Of a DNA stretch of 64,000 nt, positions 34,179-45,455 are shown piece after piece. The notes beneath the pieces were generated by a model. That model was given only the letters and a program-made list of their open reading frames with translations, did no database searches and was not told the origin of the DNA. Position numbers and translations under genes: made by a program. The DNA comes from Laccaria trichodermophora (Eukaryota > Basidiomycota > Agaricomycetes > Agaricales > Hydnangiaceae). Numbering within the stretch: the first letter of the stretch is position 1; each line of letters opens with the position of its first letter. Location: positions 930,001 to 994,000 of the forward strand of contig JACTVC010000024.1 of the NCBI GenBank assembly GCA_018417955.1, read 5' to 3'.

Positions 34179-34720
34179 CTATATGGAAGAAAGCAGAGCA
34201 CTTTTATAAATCAACCTGTAATCTGACCATATTATAGCTGTTTTCAGTGTTGGATCACAGAACAAATGACATCTCCCAGTTGTTGTGTTATTTATTTGCA
34301 TCATCAATTCCTCTGAAAGTCTCCCAGGTGCACCCTGTAAGATGTGACAAAGCACACATAAATGCAGTATTGCTTGATGGTTACATCCTATCCACATATC
34401 ACTTTGGGTACTATCCCAGTGAAGTGTATTGTTGGTAGCAGAGAGCAGCTTCCCATCTGCAATTGCTTTGAAAATAAATTTGTTTGAATCATCACTTGTA
34501 AGATCAGAGAACAAAGTTCCAACTCCTAGAGTTTCTATGTTTCCAGTTTCATTCAAAGTGAATCCTTCCAATGTATAGCCTAGAAGAACATTATCCTTCA
34601 TGAAAATCTCTAGTTGGTCTCATTGGAGATGAATAAAGGATTTGAAGTTGGTGAAGTTGAACTCTTCATCATTCATATGAAGAATTTCATCAGAAATCCA
34701 TTGCATATTTGGAGCTTTCC
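34179..34720 (-). pseudogene. Fragment resembling the region upstream of RecQ in telomere-linked helicase-type proteins
   Basis: 34,179-34,601 encodes 140 aa with NKFIFKAIADGKLLSATNNT and LQGAPGRLSEELMMQINNTT, then RCHLFCDPTLKTAIIWSDYR. The pattern (GAPGR..EEL....NT.....H......L....)  recalls proteins that accompany RecQ-like helicases in fungal repeats and subtelomeres. Upstream in the same frame is NDEEFNFTNFKSFIHLQ followed by a TGA (34,620-34,622). No helicase motifs are present. Family placement is tentative. Confidence 0.35.
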
Positions 34721-36500
34721 AGCTATTGTGCTGTGCTAAAGAGCTTCATCCAAGAGTAAGGCACAACATTCATCTCTGTTAGATTTGTTTTGCACTATTT
34801 GAAAGCAGATCTTCATAAAAATAACATATTAGATGAATATTGAAATAAAAAATTATGCTGCATGCTGTTCATGACATGGCTTCAATTTGCATGACACACT
34901 AACCATATGGTCTACACATGCACCTTACATGTTTTCTCTCTTTGGGATCTTGCCCCCTGATCTCATGAATCCAGATAGTGTTACCTTGTCCTTGGCAGAG
35001 ATGATTATAATCAGGGTCAGTTCCTAGCTTTATCAACTCTAACTGGGCTAACATTGGTTTTTGTACTGAAAGGATGTCAACACCATTGGGGACCCACTGA
35101 CCCATGAAATCTTTTTGCTTTGCCTCCACCAACTCCTTCATCACCCACATTTCATGGACAACCCTCTTGTCATTGTAGAGGCTGCATCAAACTTACAGCA
35201 TCACCAAGAAAGACAAATTGAAGCAGGCATCATTTAGATCCTGCCTCACCTCAGGGAGGGCAACCACCACTGTGATGTAGTAATTCCCAGCAGTATCCTT
35301 TCAGGAGTTCTGCTGGAAGTGAGCTTTCCAAGTCTAGTCTGACTATGTTACACCTTTAATTGATTGGATGTATCATAGTTGTGCCTCACAACTCTGAGGC
35401 TACTTGGCAGCATGCCAGGTATAGTCCTCCTGCAGTTTGCATTCAACTTCCAAACCAGGGAGTTACTTGATATTTTTGCTCAGCATGTGGAGACTATACT
35501 GCAAGACACACTGGCCAAATACCCTTGCCTGAATCTAATGATCTGGCTTCTCCAAGTCTGTGTATTTCCAGGGCAGTTAGTAGGAATCACCCACCAACAC
35601 TGAGAGCCCCAAACATACAAACAGGCCATAGTTGATGGTGCCTGCTGATGGGCTGATATGAAACAATAACCTGGTATTGATGAATTGGCTGATGTCATCC
35701 CCACTGTTGAGGTAGCAAAGGGTCGGCCAGCGACGTAAATTTAGCACAGTGGGATCAGCAGGAAGTAAACCCAGAGAGAAGTAGGTGGTATATCGGCTGA
35801 TGGAGGATAGCTATGCAAGGTCAGCTGACAGTTTTGAATGTTCCTGGGTTCATGATTGGCCGAGAGCCTTAAATTCTGATTTGAGGGGTCAGCTGGTGGG
35901 ATTCACATTATTGTAGTTACAGTTCAGCTGATTAGTTGAGTGAATGGATACAGCTACCCAGTCGGCTGACGAAAGTGGACAATTCATAAGCTCTGGATCA
36001 GCCAACTTTTTACCCCTTTTCTAGATGGATCTGTATCTGTTTCCCCTTAGCTTTTATTTTAGGCAGCCGAGCACGGTTGTTTGAACCAGACCTGGTCGTT
36101 CCTGCTTGGTCCATAGGCAAATTCACTTGTCCAAGACAACATCGGTCAGTATATTTTACAGCAGCTGATGGTCAGGACCAGAGTTCAAGTTCCAAAGGTG
36201 ATATCTTTGTTTCTAAATTGAACATAATCTGGCCTTTCGAAAGTACTACTGCAAAGCACATTGTGGCTTTGACCTAAGCAGTTGACCTGGCCAAGGTAAA
36301 GCACTTTGGCAGAGTTCCCTGAACCTAATGCTTACCCCTCAGATTAGTTTTATTCCTTCAAGATTGCAGTACTTTTTCTCTTTTACAAAGAACATGACAC
36401 AAAAAACCTATATATTCACAAGAAGTTACAAAATATGGAGTATGTGATTATTGCGGATCCCCATTAGTGGGAGTCATAGGATGATCATCTAACTGGCATT
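34721..36500. other. Degenerate sequence, no supported gene
   Basis: Short frames on both strands (for example 34,899-35,150 minus and 35,379-35,603 plus) lack domains. From about 35,700 CG content rises, marking the less decayed element that holds the genes at 36.5-41.2 kb. Confidence 0.4.
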
Positions 36501-36520
36501 TAGATGTTGAATCATTACTA

Positions 36521-39500
36521 TCAAGTAGGGGACATACCAGATGAAGCTATCAGCCGAGGAGACCTCCTGGTGCCAACTATGAAGGGAGAGGGTGATCTGC
36601 CGCGGTGTGTTGCACGAACTGGCTTTGGAGCCAAATAGATTGGAGCTGTGGAAATTGGAGGTGGGCTCGACGCTTGCACAGCTGCCGATTGAACTGGAGC
36701 TGGGCTCAAAGCTTGCGCTGGCATCGGAGCTGCTGATTGGATTGGGACCAGGCTCATTGCTTGGACCGATTCCTCTGCTGATATATCGGTGTTGGCACCA
36801 ATATCCATAGTACCCTTCAGCATGTTGATGCCGATATTGGCCATCCCCTTGGTCACATCAATCTGGGCGTCGGTCATGACTTTGCGTCTGAAATGATTGA
36901 GGACAATTTGCTCCACAATCATTTGTCGGTTGCCAAGTTTTATCTGACCCTTGGTCAGTGTCCTATATGATGTGGTCAGAGTATCCTGTGCTTGCTCGGC
37001 CTGGTGGACTCGGTTCGTAAGTTTGGCCATAGACTTCTCAACCTGTTCTTGCAATGCAGCTGGCGTCACCTTCATCATATTCCTGACCTCCCCCTCAAAA
37101 GCTTCATGCTGAACCCTTATCGTGCAGAAGTCCATCTCATGTTGTTCGAGCCTGGCTTCAGCATCCTTCCACCGTGCTTGGTGAAGGTCTTCAAATTGGT
37201 CGATCCTCACGGTATATGCATTCATTCTTCTTTCCTCTTCGAACCACAACAATGTTTCCAAAGTTTTGACTTGTTCAGCCAGATGATCGCCAGCAGATTC
37301 AACATCTTGAAGTCTTCGGGTCATTTCCTCCAGGGAGGCCAGACATTCGCTGAGTGAAGTGGAGTTCACGAATGGGGGGAGAAGAGCGCTGGGGTCAATG
37401 CCAGTATGCTCTGACACGATGGTCACCTGAGCCTGTTGTTTGCTGAGAGTGTTTTGAATGTCGGTCTGATCTTGACCAAGTCTCCTGATCTCGTGCTGGA
37501 TTGCATGCATGTCGAATGCCGGTGGCAGACTGAGGGACCTGAAATCCACCTTCTTGATATGCAGTGCTGTATCAACTAAGTTTTTAAGCAAATAAGTCCA
37601 ATGAGAACATAAAAGAACTTATGATGAAGTTCTTGAGCATGAGGCGGACTGACGTGGTGTGAGTTCGAAAACGACTGCTTGGGCTCAACCAAGGTTGGAC
37701 CACTATTGGCTACGATCCCCATGTCATTGGTGGGAGCTGGGATTGGGCCAGGCATCAGGGCAGCAACATCTAGGTTGGTTAGTAAGGAAAAACTAAGTTA
37801 ATGGAGTCTTACCTGACGATGGCCTGAGGTCGGGCACGATGGACATTGCAGCACCTGCTGATTGCCCGAGGTTGGGCATGATGGGTGTTGGAGCAAAATC
37901 TAGTCTGGTTAGCGAGGGAAAACTGATTTGATTGAATCTTACCTGATGATTGCCTGAGGTCCCCTGCTGCTGATAATTGCCCGAGGTCAGCCACGATGTC
38001 TGATGATTGCCTGAGGTTGGGCATGAGGGAAGCTAGGCTGGTTAGTAAGGAAAAACTGATTTGATAAACTCTTACCTGATAATTGCCTGATGTCGAGCAT
38101 GGTGGGCATTTCATCCATGGCCAGACTCAACTTGAGTTGGACTGGGGGTGTTGGTGTTGGTCATTCAATGACAATGGCTGGAGTTGCCTGTGCCTTGCCT
38201 TTGTCAGGTCGCAAAGAAGTACTGACCTCAGCATCCCTGCTGAGGTCATGTCGGCCATCTCTGAATCCTCCTCCTTTATAGACCCAAAATCGAACGTCTC
38301 TCACTCAGAAACCTCAGCCATTTCTACATCCTGCTTCTTTGCCTTCTTGGGTTTTCGAATGACCACACTTTCCTCCTCTCCCCTGTCCTCAGCTCCCTCT
38401 GCCATTTTGACATCCTCCGACTTCTTAGCCTTCGATTTCTTGGTTTTCTTCTTTCCCTTCTCTCCCCTGTCCTCGGCTTCTTCATCCTTTGCCTTGTGCT
38501 TCTTGGTTTTCTTGACCACAATCTTCATTTCCTCTTCCTCCTCCCCCCTCAGTCTTCTTCTTCGAATTCCCCCCTGCCTTGCTGCATTTCGTCTTGCCCA
38601 TGTTGCAAGTGAAACAGATGGCGAGCCCATCTCTGGTGCTCTCTGCACATGGGACGGTCTCTTTGTCCTTTCGTCTACTGCAGGCTACACAGGGCTTGAC
38701 AGCAATCTTGTATTCTCCCGTTTGAATGGCTGCATCCTGCTTTTCAAGCTTCTCTGCCGATGCCTGGGCCTTCAGTGCCACCTTTGCAGCTGTCTCTGGG
38801 CTAACCCAAGGTGCCGCTTTGGACCTGGGCTTTACAGTTATCTCGACGACTGGCTGTTGTTTCGACCTTGGCTTGGCAGTGTTGCCTGAGTTTCGTGAAT
38901 TGGGTTTGGGCGTTGTCTCTGGTGTGGGCATCTCCTCAGCACTGCTTTCATCAAGCTTTGCACTGACAATGCGGGTCTTCCTCGGCCAGGCATCCAAGGA
39001 GTCCCCTCTCCTCTTTCTCCCACTGCTTGTGTCGGCTGCGGGTTTTGCTCAACTTTGTTGAGGTTTGGGCTCAGCTGGCTTCTTTTCTGGTGCTGGGCCA
39101 GCTTTTGGAGTTGATTGGTGTTGGGGAGCATTTGGTATCAGGACAGATATGTCTGCTGATATTGGGGGCAACGAAGATTGGGCTGGGAGTGACGAATTCG
39201 GTATTGGGACAGATGACGCTTGTGTGTCTGATGATAGCAAAGATTGGGCTGGGAGCGATGAATTTGCTGATGTCGGAATGGTTGATGTAATGGGAGGAAT
39301 GGGGGGAGAGGGGCCCTCATAACCTTCCATGAAGAACATAGGGGTGGTGGTCTGTGGGACTGCATACAGTCTGTTCCAATCAACTGAGGGCCCCCCCATG
39401 ACTCGCAACATGTCGGTGTATACCCAGATCCTTGCGGGATGGAGCCACTGGGATTCCTCACACCACAGCTGCTTGCCTGACAAAGTCTTTACCAATGTTA

Positions 39501-39726
39501 CCTTGGTGAAACTAAGTGTCATTCAACAAAATATAAGGTAGTTACTTACAGCTTTCTCCAAGGCACATGCTTCTAACGTCGGTTGGTTGGCATCATTGGA
39601 ATTCATAAGAGCCGCTTGATGTCGATTGAAGAACCTCAGAAGCGATTCTGTTTGGAACCTAACATCATCCAAAAACCCAGGGTCGAGATTGTGAGCTTTA
39701 GCTTCTATGGTGAGGGTGGAGGACAT
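36521..39726 (-). pseudogene. Multi-exon repeat-borne gene: Cys cluster plus coiled coil
   Basis: Start MSSTLTIEAKAHNLDPGF at 39,726. A 48-nt intron (39,502-39,549) joins ALEKA in phase to VTLVKTLSGKQLWCEE. A Pro/Ser/Gln-rich linker follows, then a TGA (39,049-39,051) with the same frame continuing (AKPAADTSSGRKRRGD). A cysteine cluster, CVACSRRKDKETVPC...CFTCNMGKTKCSK (38,690-38,580), comes next, then a Lys/Glu-rich acidic stretch (38,301-38,545) reached by a frameshift in a C6 tract near 38,548. Small repeated exons (37,813-38,075) precede a 356-codon open terminal exon (36,521-37,591) with long heptad-like helices (HAIQHEIRRLGQDQTDIQ... LASLEEMTRRLQDVESAGDH) and a Ser/Pro-rich basic tail. 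It looks like a DNA-binding and oligomerising protein of a transposon family; function unknown. Confidence 0.6.
37770..38075 (-). repeat. Three tandem copies of a 43-nt intron with in-frame exons
   Basis: Introns at 38,033-38,075, 37,900-37,942 and 37,770-37,812 are near-identical 43-mers (GTAAGA...TTTTTCCTTACTAACC..CCTAG). The exons between them are 90 nt and 87 nt, both multiples of three and both in phase 1. They encode MPNLRQSSD, DLGQLSAAG, DLRQSS and MPNLGQSAG-type repeats. Confidence 0.88.
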
Positions 39727-40371
39727 TGGAGTTGGAATGGCACGAATGGTTAGAATGGGACAATGATGAAAGTTGATGTCAAAAAGTTGTAAATGGAGTC
39801 ATGTGGTGGCATCAGAAGAGGAGAGATCCTCAGAATGTTCCATGGCCGATCATTGGTAGCTTTCCTTCCCACAGTTGAATTTTTAAGGGCCATTGCAAGG
39901 CTGAACAAAACAATGGGTCTTTCTCTTGAACAACGTTCATTAGCAACTGCAATCCCTGGAAAAGCCATTTACTCCATGGCTGATATGTCTTTGACAAACC
40001 CAGGTAGGAGAATGTCTAATCTTCCAGGCAACCATTGTCACTAATTCTTTTGAAGCAGAAGTTGTAATGAAAGACTTGGACGATAGGGAGGTGCAGGAAG
40101 GTATTTAGTTTGGGCTTTTACTACCTACACCGTTACAACCTTACCTCAGAAATGGCCCAACATCAAAAAGTTCTCCCAAGTACGTCTCATAACCTGACCA
40201 ACCTTCAATCATTATTGGGTGAACAAGACCTACTGAGCGACGATGGAATGCAGCCCACTGAACAAGCAATGGAAGTAGATGTGGATAGCATTACCCAACA
40301 TTAGTTGATGGGCCGAGCTTTGCAGATTGATATTAATGTGACCTTGATTAGAACGTCAAGAGAGTCAATCG

Positions 40372-41205
40372 ATGTCCATTGATTTGACTGTTTCTCCCCT
40401 GGCCCCAGCATTCGACAAATCCATTTTCAATTTTCAAATGTCTAGTTTTGATCAGTCCATATTTGATTTTACAAAGCCCACAGTGTCTTCCCCCTCTCCC
40501 CCATCCATCTTTGAATTTGAGAAACCCAGAATCACTTCCAAGGCCGAAGACCTTACTTTCGACTGGTCCATATTTGATTTTCCGAAGCCCACTGTGTCTT
40601 CCCCTTCCTCCCCATCCTTTGACTTTCAGAAACCTGGAATCTCCTCCCTGAGCTCGGGCATAAAGCCCACTTTTGACCAACCGAAACTCTCTTTCCCCAC
40701 CAATGAAGTTACTTGCAATCAAGCAATCTTTGATTTTGACAAACCCAAAATGTCTTCCCTGGCCGAAGATGTTGGTTTGGACCAGGCGATGTTTGATTTT
40801 ATGAAGGCCACTGTTTCGCCACAGTCGATCTTCAATTTTCAGAAACCTGGAATGTCCTCCCCGGCTTCAGGCTCTCATTTTTCCTTTGAATTCAACAAGC
40901 CTGATGCCGTGATCTCAGGTTTGTACATTTAATCTTTACATTCAAAACACATTTTTTAGCTCACACAACATCCCAGATGTCTTCTCATTTCAACCATCTA
41001 CCCCTGCAACAAGCAGCCAGAAGCCATCCAGAAGAAACCCTGGGTCAAGTTCAAAGCACAATTGCCATGGTGCCAAGCCAGGTTTACAGCCCCCAAATGA
41101 ACCCAAGGAAAGCCTAGGACCAATTGAAAGCATGAGGGCCATTGTACCAACTGCCTTTGGTCAGGCCATGGCGTACGCTCCATACCTGATCTTCATCCAT
41201 ACACA
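40372..41205 (+). CDS. Protein of F-x-F-x-K-P repeats, unknown function
   Basis: ATG at 40,372 starts a frame made almost entirely of a degenerate repeat of about 20-25 residues: SIFNFQ, SIFDFTKPTVSSP, SIFEFEKPRITS, SIFDFPKPTVSSP, SFDFQKPGISS, AIFDFDKPKMSS, AMFDFMKATVSP, SIFNFQKPGMSSP, SFEFNKPDA. A 58-nt intron (40,919-40,976) joins it in phase to DVFSFQPSTPATSSQKP. There are no stops before the frame runs into a GTC-rich repeat at about 41,205, so the 3' end is probably truncated. The motifs recall short linear FxF or nucleoporin-like FG repeats but are not FG. Upstream frames (39,793-40,304) may be 5' exons; I could not phase them. Confidence 0.55.
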
Positions 41206-41703
41206 TAGTCAGTCGTCGTCCATTGAAGTGTGGCTGTCCTCGTCATCCACTGACATGTCGTCGTCGTCATCCATTGTCATCCATTGTCGTCCTCAGTGGG
41301 TGGTGACGGCGACAGCAATGGTTGTGGCTGGTGGTGGCATGGTGTGCCCAGTTGTTGTCGATGACGATGGTGGTGGTTTGAAGACATACATTGTGGATTG
41401 TTTGATGATGTGAAATTGAGCCTCGGCGTTTGCTGAGACTCGATTTGGGCATGGGTATATTAATGTTTATTAATATTATTGATTAGTAATGTGTATTCCA
41501 GACATTGAATTCTGGTTGCATTCCTTTTTGTCCATTCCAGGGACCATTCCAGGTACTAATCAGGAATGACATCATTCTTGAGGAATATTTGTCCCCTGGA
41601 ATGTCATTTTGGCTGGTGTCTCTGCCAAATTTGATTCCTCTGGATTCCACTGGATTCCACAGGAATGACCAGAATCCGGCAGGAATCAGTGGGGCATGAT
41701 AAA
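41206..41703. mobile_element. TIR-element remnant with GTC-rich block
   Basis: A GTCGTC-rich block (41,210-41,400), subterminal TGGATTCCACTGGATTCC units (41,580-41,680) and a terminus GGGGCATGATAAAGACCTCC (41,685-41,704), matching AGGTCTTTA..CCCC ends elsewhere. The left end is not visible; it interrupts the F-x-F-x-K-P gene. Confidence 0.55.
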
Positions 41704-41704
41704 G

Positions 41705-43010
41705 ACCTCCATCAACAACAGTTTATTATTTTTTCTCCTTTTTTTCTGATAGCAGTGGTGGTATTGTAAGCACCAAAATCTTTCCTGGAAAGACAGATCA
41801 CATCATCACATCATCTGACCTATCACATGACTGTATCACATGACTACATCACATGATATAGATAAGATCCCATATCTGCAGTAGTCACATGTGTGAGGGG
41901 TCAGGCTATCAGGTATATTCTCTATTTAATGGATTCTATATGTTATGTTTTAGTCATGCTTCTTATACATCTTTTTACATCCATCTTCTCTATTTCCACT
42001 TACATATAAGAGTATTGTCTTCATGACTCTTTATCAAGCTTAGCAAAGGAATAGAGTGACAAGGTCAGCTGTAGATTGTGACTCTTTTTTGGAGAGCTCA
42101 TGACTCTCTGTCTTTGTGTCCTCATTGATTTTCCCTTCCTGACATTCTGGCAGAATCTTGCTAAACCTTTCTATGGCATTCTGGGAAGGTGAGTACAGCT
42201 ACACTTGTGACATTCCAGGGCATAAGTAGCTACTCACTTAGCTTGATTCTGCAAGACTCTTATATTCAAGACTTCTCACAAGGTCTTCACACCATAATGT
42301 AAACTGTCAATTCCTCTTTAGCTTGCCAGACACTTATATTGTTATCCATGAGAACCTCATAACACTCCACTACCTTGTAATTAGTTCTTGCAACATGCTT
42401 ACTCCTCTACCACCACTGCATCTATTGCTTTCAGGTGTGTTATCATAGTTCACTCTGATAGCCAAGTGGTATTGTGTATTATCAGGTCACTGACATTACT
42501 CTAAGAGTACAAGTGTCAGCAAAGTTTATTAGAGCAGGTCTTATCAGATCTGCAGTGTTATCCCTTCCTGCATCTGTATCCAACCACTCATGAATTTCCC
42601 AAGAGGTAGCAGGGGTTACAGCACTTTGCACTGCTGTTTGCATAACAAAGTTTGGAAATCGTATTTGTATGTATTGTATTGTGACCACAAATTGGGAAGT
42701 AAGAGAACAGTTACATCCACCAGGCCTGCAATGTCTACTGAGGCACCATGAGAGTTGGGTATGCAAACAGGAATGCAAAGCACTGTAGCTTTGGATTTCT
42801 GGAGCAGTCTCAAACCTTGCTAAAATATGCCTACATCTAGTCTCTTTCCCTCATTCTTCCTCTCTTTGGACTGAGCTGTAAGCTCAGTCACAACTCAGTC
42901 TTCACACCATTGTCATTCCAGCTTGCCATACCACTTTCATTGACAGCTCCTGCATTTAATGCACAGATAATCCATTACACTACACAGATTTTTACCAGAA
43001 TAAAATGGGG
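41705..43010 (-). repeat. Reverse-oriented copy of the palindrome loop
   Basis: Matches the reverse complement of 20,200-21,400, for example CTTTCCTGGAAAGACAGATC at 41,785 against 21,326 and CATTGACAGCTCCTGCATTT at 42,938 against 20,260. The long arms are absent, so this is either a truncated copy or the source element. Confidence 0.75.
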
Positions 43011-43696
43011 AGAGTAGTCTACTAGCTTGCCTCGGACTTCAACTCTGATGCTGAATCCACCTTATGCATAGTTTATCTTTGTTGTCAGTTTCCAGCAACT
43101 CCTGCTGAGCCCAATCAGGTCATAACCCACAATGGTGGACGATGGGGCACCCAGAGGCAGATTCGACACACCTGTATGCTTCTTACCAGCCAATTCAGGT
43201 CCTTGCACCATTCCCCATCCTCGCACACCATCATGCCTGGGGTGGCATGCTGCCAGTAACATCAAGGTATGCATATCAACCATCAAAACTTCAGAATGTT
43301 GCTGAACAGTGATGCTTACATAGCCTACCTCTCAAATGGCACCATCTCCTCTGCTACCATGAAATTGACAAAACTGATCTGTGTGGCTGGTGGCACTGTG
43401 TGGCTCAGACACCTGGGCTTGACAAGGTATCTGCTTCAGGTTAGCTTCAAATGATAACATAACTAAGTATATAGATTACCACTCACATGAAATGATGTTT
43501 AATTTCTAACACCTTTTTCAAAGCAAACTTGCAACTTCAAAGTTGAAAAAGTACAAAGACTACATAGCAAAGTGAAAGGTGAATTCCTAAAGTGAAAGTC
43601 AACCATAAAGTACAAATAGTTACTCAAAGTTCTCATTACAAAAGTCTAAGTTGCCAAAGTGCAATTGGATGTTTTCCTGATGGAGGCATAAACGTT

Positions 43697-44206
43697 CTAA
43701 GAGGGGTAGTGTGCATAAGTCAAGTGTGAAGGAGACTGGGATACTAAGGAGTCATGTGCATTACTTGTATCTGACCACACACCAGGGTTTAATTCTTTGA
43801 GGCACTTTTGGATCAGATCAAGGATCCTTGGCATGTCATTGTCCATGATCAACATCATTGAGTTTGTCTCCAGAAATGCTTCCTGCAGCACCAGGGAAAC
43901 ATCTGACATTGTTTCTTGGTGAATGGTCACCAGTGGAAAACTCTGAAATGGCGATGAAGGGGCCTGGTAAACAAAGGATGATTCAACTAGTATACAAATA
44001 CAACTTGAAATTTACAAAAGCTACAACTCATCATAGTCATGGTACAACTCCTCAAGATGGTTGGTTGGAAAAGATGCTTGGCAGTCAAATTGAAAGAGCT
44101 GATCTTCAGTGATAGAAGTCAGCAGCATAAGAAATAGCTCCCTGGGTAACACATTTTTCAGGATGTGATCAATGACCTCAATATCAAAATCAGAATGTTT
44201 ATACAA
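43697..44206 (-). pseudogene. Unassigned minus-strand coding-like frames
   Basis: 44,021-44,206 (IDHILKNVLPRELFLMLLTS) and 43,697-43,930 (DNDMPRILDLIQKCLKELNP) are on the same strand with an intron-like gap between. No domain recognised. Confidence 0.3.
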
Positions 44207-44384
44207 TCATATGGATTGATCTTACCAGGGTCTCTCCATAAGCTTCCATATGGGGAGATGAGGAGCAAAATCTTGAATAAATTTGTGGGCTCCATCCTTG
44301 GGGCCCTCAACATAGGAGACTCCTCAAGTGATCAAATATGTCAATAACTTTTGAGTTGTGGTATTGACATGGCTGCCTGACTGC

Positions 44385-44640
44385 CTTGCCTTGTGTTTAG
44401 GTGGTGCACAGTCACCACCTTTGGTAACTTTGATCCTGATGTCAGTGGACACTTGATCCTCTGGGATCTGAAAGTTTACATTAGATTCCCACCTGGTTCC
44501 ACCATTTTCATTCCCTCAGCACTTATCATTCACTCCAATCTTCCTATCAACCTAAACCCTGAAGAAAAGTGGCTGTTGATGACCCACTATAGTGGCAGCT
44601 CTCTCTTTAGATCATGATATAACAATAGCCACACTGACAA
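44385..44640 (+). pseudogene. 2OG-Fe(II) dioxygenase-like fragment, transposon-expanded type
   Basis: After an acceptor-like TGTTTAG the frame reads RWCTVTTFGNFDPDVSGHLI, then LWDLKVYIRFPPGSTIFIPS and ALIIHSN, ending near HYSGSSLFRS at 44,617. The string FDP..GGHLILWDL...FPPGS..IPSA...HSN is the C-terminal core of a large Agaricomycete family with a double-stranded beta-helix; the H of HSN would be a metal ligand. The upstream H-x-D pair is not visible, so the fold is incomplete. The family may be TET/JBP-like, which has been reported with KDZ transposons; I cannot confirm that from this piece. Confidence 0.45.
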
Positions 44641-45122
44641 AGTGTTTGACCAGAAGGCATCTAAAAAGGAAAAACTACAAAATGCACCTGACGATGAAAG
44701 CAGGTGATATGAGGCTTTGAAATATTTTCCTCATGTATAATTTTGTAGAATGCAAGACATGTAATCAATTTAGCTGGTCTCCAAACATTTCTTGGGTGTG
44801 ATATACAATTTTTCATCCATAACTTTCACAGGCACAGAAAGAAATTGTGGTCTAAAATCTCCCAGATAAATGGGCAAATGGATTTCACAGTCTCAGTTGC
44901 AAATACAATACAGGGATCCTTATATACAGATTCTGAAATACTAAATAATGCATTTTGGATGCATAACAACACTGAAGATAGGGATCACCTCCTGACATAG
45001 GGGAATTGGACCCAGTGAAACACCCTTCAATTGGGTCAACAGCATAACACATCTGGACATTTGCTGGTGGTGGGAGTGGTGCCAAAAGGGGAGCTGACTT
45101 ATGGTGAACAGGATAATCCCAA

Positions 45123-45455
45123 GTGTGGTGTTTTCTAGTCAAAAAGGCTGCAACTCCAAATCCTGCTAATCACAAGTCCACAACTCAAAATCCTGCAAAT
45201 CAAAAGTCCACAACCCAAAATACTGCTATTCAAAATCCCACTGCAAAGACCCAGGTTAACCCAATTCTGCAACTCAAAACTGTACTCAATGGTCTGCCAA
45301 TTCCCCCTTCCAAGCTCTGCATTACTACAACATGTGCAAACATTAGTTGCAAGTTCATCCCAAATTTGTCACAACAGGTCCTCCTCCCCCAGAAACCCAC
45401 AACAACACCTCTTTCTCACACAATGTCATGTAGAATAAGTTGTACCTTGACTTGA
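45123..45455 (+). other. Repeat-derived ORF (NPANQKSTTQ units)
   Basis: A 110-codon frame starting with several copies of an N-P-A-N-x-K-S-T-T-Q unit. Flanking sequence shows no gene structure. Likely low-complexity repeat. Confidence 0.3.
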
